Below are positions 25,438 through 34,080 of a DNA stretch of 64,000 nucleotides, one piece after another (position 1 is the stretch's first letter; each line of letters starts with the position of its first letter). The translations under genes and the position numbers were made by a program. The DNA is from JAPOUP01 sp965203605 (GTDB taxonomy: Bacteria > Pseudomonadota > Alphaproteobacteria > Rhodobacterales > Rhodobacteraceae): contig OZ241902.1 of the NCBI GenBank assembly GCA_965203605.1, positions 5,270,001-5,334,000 of the forward strand, given 5' to 3'. Under the pieces are notes generated by a model that was not told the origin of the DNA, made no database searches, and saw only the letters and a list, made by a program, of their open reading frames with translations.

Positions 25438-25588
25438 GATGCCAATTTTCTAAAGGTCGGTCATTGTTCAAACATTCAAATTTGACAAGTGAACGGGTGT
25501 TTGTTGCGCCGATTTGAAATGGATCCTCAGAGTCTGGAAGCCAGGCAAGTCTTCTCGCGAGAGCTTCTGCTGCGGCAACACCGCCTTA

Positions 25589-26546
25589 GAGTTTGACTCA
25601 TAAGTCATTGTTTTAATTATATCATTCAGTTTCAGGTACTTGCGTCCCTCGCCAGCCGCCGGAACAGGAACCGGCAGGCGGCCAGCTGCGCCCACGCCAC
25701 GGAGCTCGCCAGGCTCCGCCCGCAGTCCTTCGCCAGGCGGCGGCGGCGCGACATCCAGGCGAAGGCGCCATCCACGACCCAGCGGCGGCACGGCACCGTG
25801 AAGCCCTGGTTCCCCTGGGTCTTTCCACGATCCCCGGCACCTCGGGGACACCCGGCTCCGCGAGCCTGCCGCGCGGTCCCGCGCCGCTGCAGCCGCTGTC
25901 GGCCAACGGCTCCGTCACCTTCGGCGCCTTCCCGAGCATCGCCAGGATGACGTCCGGAGCGCCGTCCCGGTCCTGGACGTCGGCCGTGTGGGCCTGGACC
26001 ACGATCGGGGTCCCCTCCACGTCCGCGGCGATGTGCCGCTTCCGGCCCCTGGTTCTCTTTCCGGCGTGGTGTCCCGACGGCCCCGCCGTCTCCGTCGTCC
26101 TCACCGACTGGCTGCCGGTCCCGGCGGCGGTCGGCTCCGGGCCACGCCCCGCCCGGTCGCGGGCCAGTCCGCGCAGCGCATCCATCATGCGCTCCATGAC
26201 GCCGCTGCCGCGCCAGGCGTGGAAGCAACCCTGGACCGTGGCAAACGGAGCGGAACACCTGGGAACCGCCCGCCACTGGCAGCCCGTCGCCAGCATGTAC
26301 TGGATCGCGTCGAGGACCTCGCGGAGATCCGTGGACCTGGGGCGGCCCAGCCCCGGCGGCGGCGGGAGAAGCGGCTTGACCAGGGCCCACTCCCCGTCCG
26401 TCAGGTCACTTTCATATCGCTCGGAAATGCGCCTATACTTCTCCCGGGTGGTCTCGCTCCAGGCCATGGTAGCCTCCCTGTCTGGTTGCATTCTGACACG
26501 GAGATACCACATCTGGCGGAGACCATCCACATTTTCGGTCAACCTC
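25589..26546 (-). mobile_element. IS5-family (IS1031-like) element
   Basis: Direct TTA copies flank the element at 25586-25588 and 26547-26549. The ends are weak inverted repeats: GAGTTTGAC at the left and, reading inward from the right, GAGGTTGAC. The TNA-type duplication fits the IS1031 group. The 958-bp element encodes one transposase that is frameshifted. It inserted at or just after the end of the hypothetical gene at 26550-26867. Confidence 0.75.
25632..26467 (-). pseudogene. IS5-family transposase, frameshifted
   Basis: The start at 26467 opens MAWSETTREKYRRISERYES, followed by LTDGEWALVKPLLPPPP, the DDE-region segment KRTRGRKRHIAADVEGTP and PLADSGCSGAG. After about 25840 the conserved ending (KTQGNQGFTVPCRRWVVDGA, then FAWMSRRRRLAKDC and FLFRRLARDAST) continues in a different frame to 25632. 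Several substitutions at positions normally conserved (SGCSGAGPRG for SGYSGxxL) point to decay rather than programmed frameshifting. Confidence 0.8.
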
Positions 26547-26867
26547 TTAGACGACCAGCCATGAGGGTATTATAGGTCTGGAATGCCCGGGCACACTGTC
26601 AGCTAGAAATCCGGAAATGGTATCTTCAAACAGCCTGGCGTGTCGCTTGGCTCGATTAATGGCATCAGATGACCGAAGATCAAGAAAATGTGCTTTGTAA
26701 CCATCAAGTTTCGCTTCAAATACGCTGAGGCTGGAAAACAGCGTCAAGGTGACACCAGCCGTTGCGATAGTGTTTCCATTTTCTACACTAATTGCATCGG
26801 AAGGAACTACCACCTCCGAGGAAAAGGCATCGTGAACGAGTTCAACAATCCGGGAAAATGAAGCCAT
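26547..26867 (-). CDS. Unrecognised protein ending at the IS target site
   Basis: The 106-residue frame MASFSRIVELVHDAFSSEVV to IIPSWLVV has balanced composition, with a beta-rich middle (GNTIATAGVTLTLFSSLSVF) and a basic helix (DAINRAKRHARLFEDTI). No family is recognised. Its TAA stop is the target-site copy next to the IS5 element. Beyond the IS the same phase stays open for about 45 further codons, so the original protein may have been longer if the codon differed before the duplication. Confidence 0.45.
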   Translation of the reverse strand: MASFSRIVELVHDAFSSEVVVPSDAISVENGNTIATAGVTLTLFSSLSVFEAKLDGYKAHFLDLRSSDAINRAKRHARLFEDTISGFLADSVPGHSRPIIPSWLVV

Positions 26868-27119
26868 TTGGCTGAAGGCCGGGAGAGAACGCGACTTCGT
26901 AATGCGTATCGCTCCTGACTATGCGGGTTTTCATTGCTTCAATCACATTATGCTTCGTGCTGGATTTCTGCCAATCCGGGCGGAAACTTGGGGGACTCGC
27001 TGGGAACATGTCAGCTTCCTCAAGTGTCAAGAACCTTCATCATTATACGTCATGCTCTCCGAAACGAAAAGAGGCGGACAACAGGAAGTCGTGCGCCTTG
27101 AAAGAGCCTGTCGTGCCGA
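26868..27119. other. Short gap before IS1634
   Basis: About 250 bp with one short minus-strand frame (27030-26842, 62 codons, HYEVAFSPGLQPNGF) that overlaps the start of the previous gene. It may be an upstream fragment of that gene. Nothing else was seen. Confidence 0.35.
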
Positions 27120-29207
27120 CTAGGCGGAACTTCCAGCATGCTTTTTTCGCGTAACGCTTTGTAATGAAACGATGATTTGATCGAATTGGTGAAGGAATCC
27201 TGCACTTCTGTTGTCATAACGGGTGCGGAGACGGATTCCGGGCACCTCCCGGAAAGAGCCCGTGGAAGCTTTTTTTCGCGATGGCCGCCTGGCATCATGG
27301 CGGCTTCATGTTTCAGGATGGAAAATCTGGTTCCCATAACGGATGCCCGCCATGGCCTTCAACATCGAATCGATCCCCAACCAGGCCGGAAAGCCCGCCA
27401 TCCCGCTCCGCCAGGCCTGGCGCGAGGGAAAGCGCGTCCGCAAGAGGACCATCGCCAACCTGTCGAAGCTGCCGCCGACGGTCATCGAGGGCTTCCGGGC
27501 CGTCCTGAAAGGCGCCGTCGCCGTCACCGACATCGGCGACCTGCTGGACGTGGAGCGTTCCCTCCCGCACGGCCATGTCGCCGCCGTCCCCGGAACCGCC
27601 CGCGACCCCGGTCTGGAGCGCATCCTCCACCGCACCGCCGGCCGGGAGCGCCGGCTGGCGCTGGCCGCCATCGTCTCGAGGGTCATCTCACCCGATTCGA
27701 AGCTCGCCACGGCCCGGCGGCTGTCGCCGGAGACCGCGACGGACAGCCTCGGCGCCCTGCCCGGGCTGGGGGCGGTCACCGGCAACGGGATGCCGGGCAT
27801 GCCCGGCTGGCTGCTGGCGCGCCAGCCCTGGATCGGGCGGAGCCTGGCCAACCGGCACCTGAAAGGCGGCAGCACCCTGATCCTGTATGACGTGAGCGGC
27901 CCCTACCTCGAGGGGCGGTGCTGCCCGCTCGCGGCCTTCGGCCACAACCGTGACGGAAAGAAAGGCAAAATGCAGATCACCTACGGGCTCCCGGTCGCCG
28001 CCGACGGCTGCCCGGTGGCGGTGGAAGTGTTCGCGGGCAACACGTCCGACCCGTCCACGGTCGCGCCGCAGGTCAGGAGGATCCGCAGGCGCCTCCGCAT
28101 CGACCGGGTGGCGCCCGTGGGTGACAGGGGCATGCTCACCACGGCCAGGATCCGGGAGGATCCGGAGCCGGCGGGGCTCGACTGGATCCCCGCCCTGAAA
28201 ACGCAGGACATAAGGAAACTGCTGGAGCGGGGCGCGGACGCCCCGGCCCCGCTGGAGCCGGAGGCGCTGGTCCCCGACGCGGTGGCGGAGATCACCGGCC
28301 CGGACTTTCCCGGCGAGCGGCTGATGGTCTGCCTCAACCCCCGGTTGCGGGAGGAGAGGGCGCGCAGGCGCGGGGAGCTCCCCGGGGCCACCGAGGGGAC
28401 GCTGGAGAGGATCGCCGCGTCGGTGCGCTCGGGACGGCTGAAGGACCGGCGGCTGATCGACCGCCGGGTGGGCCGGGACGCCAACCGGAGGAAGGTCGCG
28501 AAACACTTCGACATCACCGTCACGGACGGCGGCATCTCCTGGCGCCGCCGGGAGGACAGGATCGCCGCCGAGGCGCGGCTCGACGGCGTCTACGTCATCC
28601 GCACCAGCCTGGACGCGGAGGCGATCGGAACGGAGGCCGCCGTGGAGGCGTACAGGAGTCTGGCGACGGTGGAGCGGGCGTTCCGGAACGGGAGGGGCGA
28701 CCTCCGGATCCGTCCGGTACACGTATACTCGGCGGACCATGTCCGCGGCCATGTGTTCCTGTGCATGCTGGCCCTGTATGTCGAGTGGCACATGCGCCGC
28801 CGTCCGGCGCCGGTCCTTTCCGGGGACGACGACCGGGAGAGCGCACGGGCGCAGCGGAACCCGCCGGTGGAGGCGGCCGAGGTCCCGGAGGGGGCCAGGG
28901 CGAAGGCCAGCAGGAGGCGCACCGCCGACGGGTTGCCGGTCCACAGCCTGCGCACGCTGCTTGCCGACCTCTCCACCGTGGTCCTGAACCAGCTGCGCCT
29001 GCCAGGGCAGGGCGACAGCCTCCTGCCCGTCATCACCACACCGACCGCGCTGCGGAAGCGGGCGTTCCAGCTCCTCGGGGTCCGACCGGACCAGCAGGTT
29101 CCCATAAGGATGACAGCCGCAACGGAGCCGGTCCAGCCGAAAAACCGCTGAAAATCAACGGTCTGGACGTGAAAACCATTTGCCGAAGCCCCTGAAGTTC
29201 CGACTAG
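27120..29207 (+). mobile_element. IS1634-family element
   Basis: The left end CTAGGCGGAACTTCCAG and the right end, read inward, CTAGTCGGAACTTCAGG form imperfect inverted repeats. The flanks GTGCCGA (left) and GTGCGGA (right) differ by one base and may be the target duplication. The 2.09-kb element carries one uninterrupted transposase of 602 residues and could still be active. Ends are placed by eye and may be off by a few bases. Confidence 0.7.
27343..29151 (+). CDS. IS1634-family transposase
   Basis: The 602-residue transposase begins with the family pattern GKPAIPLRQAWREGKRVRK followed by TIANLSKLPP. It contains the first catalytic Asp region TLILYDVSGPYLEGR, the segment HNRDGKKGKMQITYGLPV with AVEVFAGNTSDPSTVA, the second Asp in VAPVGDRGMLTTARI, and a C-terminal region with VERAFRN holding the Glu. 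There is no frameshift. A long antisense frame (27688-28944, minus) is a shadow caused by high GC. Start may be 27343 or the Met at 27352. Confidence 0.88.
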   Translation: MPAMAFNIESIPNQAGKPAIPLRQAWREGKRVRKRTIANLSKLPPTVIEGFRAVLKGAVAVTDIGDLLDVERSLPHGHVAAVPGTARDPGLERILHRTAGRERRLALAAIVSRVISPDSKLATARRLSPETATDSLGALPGLGAVTGNGMPGMPGWLLARQPWIGRSLANRHLKGGSTLILYDVSGPYLEGRCCPLAAFGHNRDGKKGKMQITYGLPVAADGCPVAVEVFAGNTSDPSTVAPQVRRIRRRLRIDRVAPVGDRGMLTTARIREDPEPAGLDWIPALKTQDIRKLLERGADAPAPLEPEALVPDAVAEITGPDFPGERLMVCLNPRLREERARRRGELPGATEGTLERIAASVRSGRLKDRRLIDRRVGRDANRRKVAKHFDITVTDGGISWRRREDRIAAEARLDGVYVIRTSLDAEAIGTEAAVEAYRSLATVERAFRNGRGDLRIRPVHVYSADHVRGHVFLCMLALYVEWHMRRRPAPVLSGDDDRESARAQRNPPVEAAEVPEGARAKASRRRTADGLPVHSLRTLLADLSTVVLNQLRLPGQGDSLLPVITTPTALRKRAFQLLGVRPDQQVPIRMTAATEPVQPKNR

Positions 29208-29244
29208 GTGCGGACTGCCGCAGGGTATCCTTTCTGGTTTCGTA

Positions 29245-29362
29245 GTGAATTCAGAAGGGGCCCCTGAAGCCGATTACCTCGGCAGGGGGCACCCGGCAAA
29301 TGCCCGGGAGGCGAAGGCTTGCTCATCGGACGCGTCAGACCAGCGAAGTCAAAGAGATTCGG
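29245..29362 (-). repeat. Diverged second copy of the ttcA 3' end
   Basis: The 118 bp align with 31831-31949, the end of ttcA and its flank. Over the last 91 positions I count about 71 identities without gaps. Both encode LFDFAGLTR. The stop present in ttcA is altered in this copy. The last 30 bp (CGCGTCAGACCAGCGAA and TCAAAGAGA) are the best conserved and the similarity fades just beyond, as at an attachment-site core. The copy lies 37 bp beyond the right end of IS1634. Confidence 0.75.
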
Positions 29363-29833
29363 AGTGGTCCAAGCATCGGGCGAAGTGATGAGATGGACGG
29401 TTTCGGTGTGGTCCTTTCCGGCGTCCTGGGGCCCTTTCCCAGAGGCTCCCGGTAGCGGGTGACCCAGTTGGCTTGGCTGGTGCCCGGATAGCTGATCGTG
29501 CCTTCGGGCGGCGTCAGGACATGTACACACGAGACCGCAGGTGTGAACCCAGGGACGGTCAGGGCAGTCGAGGCTCGCTTCACCTTGGCGTGCGGGTCAC
29601 CCGGCCAAGATTCCGGCAATGTTTGGAATCAATGGGTTAGGGGTGTTTTTGCCCAGAAAGACGAGGAGTGGAAAGAGGGTTTCCAATTGAGTTGGCCAGA
29701 GGCAACATCAATCGCATGATCGCATAATCGGACCGGCCGCTGCCTCTGGCAACGCCTCGGACAGTTGTTTCCGTCCCGCGAAGCCGTTATCGATGATTCT
29801 ATCTATAGTCTGCCACAGATTGGGGGCGACAGC
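29363..29833. other. Region between the ttcA-tail copy and panA
   Basis: About 470 bp with only short frames. One minus-strand stretch near 29420-29540 reads protein-like (GTISYPGTSQANWVTRYREP), and may be a fragment of a lost gene. The panA promoter should lie at the right end, where an AT-rich patch (GATTCTATCTATAGT, about 29795) precedes the gene. Confidence 0.35.
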
Positions 29834-30262
29834 ATGGCAAGCGTTCTTGATGTCGCCGCCTACATACTTGAGCGGCAGGGCGCGATGACCACATGGAAGC
29901 TACAGAAGCTGGTCTACTACTGCCAGGCATGGTCGCTCGTGTGGGACGATGACATCCTCTTTCCAGAGGAAATCGAGGCATGGGCCAACGGGCCGGTGGT
30001 GCGTGAACTCTACAACGCCCATCGGGGCAAGTACCGCATCTCATATGTGCGCAAAGGTAGCCCGGGGACGCTGACCAAGACCCAGCGCGAGACCGTCGAC
30101 GCGGTTCTGACGTTCTACGGTGATAAATCTCCACAATGGCTGAGCGATCTAACCCATATGGAGGTACCTTGGCAGTCAGCCAGACGCGGCATTCCTGACG
30201 GCGTGCGCGGGAACACGGTCATTCCTAAAGAAAGTCTGGCCGAGTACTACGGCAGCCTGTAG
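29834..30262 (+). CDS. Panacea (DUF4065) domain antitoxin, PanA-like
   Basis: The 142-residue protein is a compact DUF4065/Panacea domain: VAAYILERQGAMTTWKLQKL, LVYYCQAWSLVWD, EIEAWANGPVV and RELYNAHRG. Panacea domains serve as antitoxins for many unrelated toxins, and are also found in phage-related SocA-like proteins. GGGGGCGAC directly in front supports the ATG at 29834 rather than 29765. It is followed after 8 bp by a gene for a small basic protein, the probable toxin. Confidence 0.85.
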   Translation: MASVLDVAAYILERQGAMTTWKLQKLVYYCQAWSLVWDDDILFPEEIEAWANGPVVRELYNAHRGKYRISYVRKGSPGTLTKTQRETVDAVLTFYGDKSPQWLSDLTHMEVPWQSARRGIPDGVRGNTVIPKESLAEYYGSL

Positions 30263-30270
30263 CGTTGGTT

Positions 30271-30756
30271 ATGGCCCGAAGGCCAACGAAAAAGCCGCAG
30301 GCGAGAACTCTTCCTGCCGACGTCAAGCAGCCTCGTATCGCCCCGTACGGCGACCCCACTCTCCATGATCGCGAGACGATCGTCTGGGCCTTCGGGACCG
30401 CGGACCTTGAGGGCCCGTGGGGCTGGCGCACTGCGGCAGCCAAGGTCTGGTGGACGGATATCTTGCCGAAGCTCCGTGACTTCGAATCGATGACATGGGC
30501 AGAGATCATGCGCGCGGCTGGCGGTCGCGCGCGGGGCAGCAACAGCCATTTTGTCGAGGTCCGAAATCTGACCGGTCATGCAAAGCAGCGTCTCGCCGAG
30601 ATCGGGCAGGACGATGTATCGGAACTGTTCTCACTGCGGTTGAGTGCGACCGTGCGAATTTATGGGATCCGCGACCGGAGAGCCCTGAAGCTTCTCTGGT
30701 ATGACCCGCATCACGGAGCCAATGCACGAGCAGGCTACCCCGTGTGCCAGCGCTGA
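30271..30756 (+). CDS. Probable toxin partner of the Panacea antitoxin
   Basis: The 161-residue protein starts with a basic stretch (MARRPTKKPQARTLP). It then has PWGWRTAAAKVWWTDILPKL, a conserved-looking block SNSHFVEVRNLTGHAKQRL, and a C-terminal beta segment RIYGIRDRRALKLLWYDPHH reminiscent of RelE/Gp49-like folds. No catalytic motif can be named with certainty. It lies 8 bp after a PanA-type antitoxin in the same direction, the position of toxins in PanAT systems. The TTG at 30265 is in frame, but the ATG at 30271 is better. Confidence 0.65.
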   Translation: MARRPTKKPQARTLPADVKQPRIAPYGDPTLHDRETIVWAFGTADLEGPWGWRTAAAKVWWTDILPKLRDFESMTWAEIMRAAGGRARGSNSHFVEVRNLTGHAKQRLAEIGQDDVSELFSLRLSATVRIYGIRDRRALKLLWYDPHHGANARAGYPVCQR

Positions 30757-31216
30757 GATAATTGCGGCCGTGGAACCTCCGTTACCGGACCGGAATTGAC
30801 CTCGGGTATCGTCCTTTGGTTCCTGAAGTGGCTGGACAGTTGGAGATGGCGTCGGGGGCGAGCCCGTCGGCGAAGTTCCACATTCACATCGCTCCGTCTT
30901 GTCGAAGTTGAGACCCTCCTGAACCAAAGGCATCGGTCTGATCCGCCAACTGTCGGGCAAGTGGTGTCGCCTGCCACCCTCGGATGCCTCGTAGCCGCGT
31001 ACATGGCGTCCTCGACAGAACTTCAGGGGGAACTGAAGCGGGAGTCCGCGGCCATCCCGCCGATCTGTTAGAACTGCTTTGAGCGCGACAGTCAGGATGA
31101 GAGGCGCGTTTTCCGGGACGGGCGGTGGGCCGGTGATCCTTGACCGCGCTCCATTTGACGTCAGCGGCCGATCTAGCGGTCCTGCGACCCCATTGCGCCA
31201 CATACAGGAGAGTGGA
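30757..31216. other. Gap between the PanAT pair and the IS21 remnant
   Basis: About 460 bp. Overlapping short frames on both strands show no family resemblance. Probably the left end of the IS21 element plus degraded sequence. Confidence 0.35.
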
Positions 31217-31830
31217 ATGACTAGGCGCCACATCACTGACGAACAGATGAGGTCTTTCATGTCCTGCAGTAAAACGGAATCAACCGAAACTGCGGCGGCG
31301 AAGGCCGGTTTCAGCACATCGACAGTCCACAGGATCAGAAAGGATCCGCAGTTGCCTTCGCGGAAAGGTAAACCGTGCGGGCGGAGACGGAAGGATCCAC
31401 TGGCAGATCACTTCGAGGGCGGGACCGTCCCCATCCCTGGGGCGAACCCCGACATCAGGCGCACCCTGGAGCGGCGATTCCGCGGGTGGAATGCCCGGCA
31501 CGGCTCTGGCAGGGAGGTCATCCTGCGCCGGAGGTCCGGGCCCGGCCGGCCGGGCATCCCGGATTTCACGCATATGGACAGACCCGGCGTGACCGTGGGC
31601 GGCGGCCCGTGGCCCACATGCTCCATCATTTTCGCCTGGTCCGGTCGGGCTTCACCCATGCCGGTGTGGTTCCCGGCGGCGAGAGCTTCCAGGCACTCCT
31701 GTCAGGCCTCCGGGATGCGCTCTGGTTGGCCGGTGACGTCCGCCGGAAGCACCGCACCGACAGCCTGTCGGTCGCCGTCCGCAGCCTGTCCCGGGATGGG
31801 GGAAATGACCGTGCGCTACGGTCAGCTGTG
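31217..31830 (+). pseudogene. IS21-family transposase IstA remnant
   Basis: AGGAGAG precedes an ATG at 31217 with MTRRHITDEQMRSFMSCSKT, the IstA N-terminal helix-turn-helix region. Compared with intact IstA, a segment after KDPLADHFEG is shortened. The frame then gives RRTLERRFRGWNARHGSGRE and GRPGIPDFTHMDRPGVTV. After about 31605 it shifts, and LHHFRLVRSGFTHAGVVPGG with SLSVAVRSL is found in another frame. The sequence stops abruptly at about 31830, where the ttcA-tail homology begins. IstB is missing. Confidence 0.8.
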
Positions 31831-31949
31831 GTGAATTCAGGAGATGGCCTTTGAAGCCAATTGCCTCAGCAGGGGGATTCCGGCCAGTCCCCTGGATGCG
31901 ACGTCCTGCTCGCCCGGCGCGTCAGACCAGCGAAATCAAAGAGACTCGG
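31831..31949 (-). repeat. ttcA 3' end, partner of the copy at 29245-29362
   Basis: This is the second member of the direct repeat that brackets the PanAT pair and the IS21 remnant. It starts exactly where the IstA similarity ends and extends about 80 bp into ttcA. Direct repeats at the 3' end of a conserved gene are the usual footprint of site-specific island integration, but no integrase gene remains between the two copies. Confidence 0.65.
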
Positions 31950-32735
31950 GTCGAGAAGATGCGAGGGCCGTGCGTTCATCAGGGCACGGAACATCTTTTG
32001 CCTGCGCCCCGGACTTTTGGCCTCCCATTGGTCAAGCATCGCCTTGATCTGCTGGCGTTGCAGTCCGTCCTGACTGCCACAAAGGTCACAGGGAATGATG
32101 GGATAGGCCATTGCCCGAGCGAATTTCTCACAGTCGGCTTCTGCCACATGGGCAAGTGGACGATAGACAAACAGGTCTCCGTCTTCGTTGACCAATTTGG
32201 GCGGCATCGTGGCCAGACGCGCCCCGTGAAACATGTTGAGCAGGAAGGTCTCGAGAATGTCGTCACGATGATGGCCCAGTACGATGGCGCTGCAACCTTC
32301 CTCGCGCGCAATCCTATACAGGATTCCGCGACGCAAACGAGAACACAGTGCACAGTAGGTCCTTCCCTTTGGCACTTTGGCCGTAACCACGGAGTAGGTA
32401 TTCTGATACTCAATTCGATGGGGAACGCCGACCCGTTCAAGGAATTCCGGCAGTATCGTTGCCGGGAATTCCGGTTGGCCTTGGTCAAGATTGCATGCGA
32501 GGAGATTCACGGGCAGAAGTCCACGCCATTTCAGTTCATGAAGTGCCGCCAGCATGGTGTAGCTATCCTTGCCGCCTGATAGGCAGACGAGCCAGCGTGA
32601 GCCGCGCTCCACCATTCCGTATCTTTCGATCGCATCTCGGGTCTCGCGCACGATGCGCTTGCGCAGCTTGCGAAATTCGGTTGTTCCAGGCGCCCCCTCC
32701 AGGAGCGGATGTATGGCACCGGCATTATCGAGCAT
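31866..32735 (-). CDS. ttcA: tRNA 2-thiocytidine(32) synthetase TtcA
   Basis: TtcA thiolates cytidine 32 of certain tRNAs using a 4Fe-4S cluster and ATP. The 289-residue protein shows the PP-loop SGGKDSYTML near residue 54, the cysteine pair CALCSRLRRG near 131, the LGHHRDD motif and a third Cys in IPCDLCGSQDGLQR near 220. The C-terminal part RPSHLLDPSLFDFAGL is usual, but the final 18 residues after it differ from what is common. The 119 bp around the stop have a diverged copy at 29245-29362, so the 3' end may have been replaced by an insertion. Confidence 0.95.
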   Translation of the reverse strand: MLDNAGAIHPLLEGAPGTTEFRKLRKRIVRETRDAIERYGMVERGSRWLVCLSGGKDSYTMLAALHELKWRGLLPVNLLACNLDQGQPEFPATILPEFLERVGVPHRIEYQNTYSVVTAKVPKGRTYCALCSRLRRGILYRIAREEGCSAIVLGHHRDDILETFLLNMFHGARLATMPPKLVNEDGDLFVYRPLAHVAEADCEKFARAMAYPIIPCDLCGSQDGLQRQQIKAMLDQWEAKSPGRRQKMFRALMNARPSHLLDPSLFDFAGLTRRASRTSHPGDWPESPC

Positions 32736-32953
32736 GACGGGCTTCTAGCGCGGCTGTGGAATCCGGGCAAGAGCGGAGATGATGCCCGGCAGACGGCGTG
32801 ATGCACTCAGGAGCAGCAGCGATCCATGTCATTCCCCGCTGGACTGGAATTGGACAATGTGGCGCCGGATCCGGCCACCGGTCAGATGGATCGATCTCCA
32901 AAGGGGATGTTGACCGCGGGGAGGTCGGGATCGAATGTTCAATCGTTTCAGCT

Positions 32954-33175
32954 TCAGTCCGGTACGGGATCGGCACCGGAGCCTCCCCAAGGATGGCAGC
33001 GGGTGATACGCCGGAATGCAAGCCAGCTGCCCTTGATCGCACCATGTCTTTCCAACGCTTCCAATGCGTAGCCTGAGCAGGTCGGAACATAGCGGCAGTT
33101 GAATCCAATCCACGGACTCAGAAATAGCCGGTACGCACGGATAGGAATTGAGACAATGTGTGCAATTGGTGACAT
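32954..33175 (-). CDS. yidD: Membrane protein insertion efficiency factor YidD
   Basis: The 73-residue protein holds the YidD signature: IRAYRLFLSPWIGFNCRYVP, then TCSGYALEALERHGAIKG and RITRCHPWGGSGADPVP, with the three conserved Cys residues. YidD helps YidC-dependent insertion at the inner membrane. It is usually clustered with rpmH, rnpA and yidC; neither rpmH nor rnpA is seen next to it here, and yidC is 9 kb away. Gap to ttcA is 218 bp and that to the upstream gene 198 bp; both appear empty. Confidence 0.95.
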   Translation of the reverse strand: MSPIAHIVSIPIRAYRLFLSPWIGFNCRYVPTCSGYALEALERHGAIKGSWLAFRRITRCHPWGGSGADPVPD

Positions 33176-33373
33176 GGCGTCGGGAACATAGGGTCAAATG
33201 ACTGTATGCGAAACCACTAACCGTAGGCTCGTGACACGCCTGTTTGACCGGGGCGCTCCCCTGCTGCCTGTTGAAATGGTCACTTCCTCAAGAAATGCGC
33301 GTCAGCGCCGACCGTTGCTTCTGACAATGGCGCCCGGTTTGGGAGTACTTTCCTAGGACGATCTGCCGAGTAA

Positions 33374-33700
33374 CTATGGTAAGTGGGCAAGAGCCCGTTT
33401 CGCCCAATCGCAGGCGATTGCCGGGTCGTCCAGCGCAGGTTCGGGGAGGGACCAGTAGGGCATGGCCGTCACTCGGCCATTGTTGCGCTGATATGTCCAA
33501 CGCTGAGAACCCGCTGCCCCCAACTCACCAACCATGGTTCCGGCACCTTTCAGCCAAATGGATCCATCTCCATGCACTATGGAAAAGATGATGCCGTCCA
33601 GATAGAGACACAGCCCGCCCATCATTCTACGGGTGGTCACCGCACCGAGTCCGGAAAACAACTCCTTCGCGAATTCCTCGTCGTCAGTGGACAGACTCAT
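33374..33700 (-). CDS. TfoX N-terminal-domain protein
   Basis: The 108-residue protein is a TfoX/Sxy N-terminal domain: EEFAKELFSGLGAVTTRRMM, GGLCLYLDGIIFSIVHGDGS, and YWSLPEPALDDPAIACDWAK at the end. In gamma-proteobacteria TfoX promotes competence; short alphaproteobacterial forms are of unknown function. It overlaps the upstream IscA-like gene by 4 bp (ATGA), so it is co-translated with the Fe-S assembly genes. Confidence 0.88.
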   Translation of the reverse strand: MSLSTDDEEFAKELFSGLGAVTTRRMMGGLCLYLDGIIFSIVHGDGSIWLKGAGTMVGELGAAGSQRWTYQRNNGRVTAMPYWSLPEPALDDPAIACDWAKRALAHLP

Positions 33701-34080
33701 GGTCCGCTTCTTTCGGCAGCCAGTTCCTCCACATCCCTGAACTTGATCGACTCGCCGCAGCCGCAGGAGTCCACGACATTCGGGTTGTGAAAGGTGAAGC
33801 CGGATTCCAGCAGCGAGACCCTGTAGTCGATTTCGGTTCCGAACAGGAACATCTGTGCCATCGGGGCGATCATGACCACCGCACCGTCCTGCTCAACCAC
33901 CTCGTCGTGTGGGTCGATGTTGAATACGCCATCCATGGTGTATTCCATACCAGCGCAGCCGCCTTTCCTGACACCGATTCTAAGGCCCTTGGCATCGGTC
34001 TCGGCCATGAGTCTGGCGATCTGCCTGATTGCCGCGGGCGTTAGCGTGACAGCCTGTTTTCCGGGAATCCCGAACATCAC
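33697..34080 (-). CDS. IscA/SufA-type iron-sulfur assembly protein
   Basis: The 127-residue A-type carrier has LTPAAIRQIARLMAE, the first ligand Cys in GGCAGMEYTMD and the C-terminal pair SCGCGES. A-type proteins pass Fe-S clusters to target enzymes. It overlaps the upstream DUF59 gene (34077-34080) and the downstream TfoX gene, giving a tight three-gene unit. Such pairs often end a suf operon, and the rest of a suf operon might be expected nearby, but the opposite-strand tgt gene follows instead. Confidence 0.93.
   Translation of the reverse strand: MMFGIPGKQAVTLTPAAIRQIARLMAETDAKGLRIGVRKGGCAGMEYTMDGVFNIDPHDEVVEQDGAVVMIAPMAQMFLFGTEIDYRVSLLESGFTFHNPNVVDSCGCGESIKFRDVEELAAERSGP

Noticed and set aside
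27688..28944. 418-codon minus-strand frame inside IS1634
   Set aside because: Antisense shadow of the GC-rich transposase gene, with a composition rich in Arg, Pro and Gly and no family motif.
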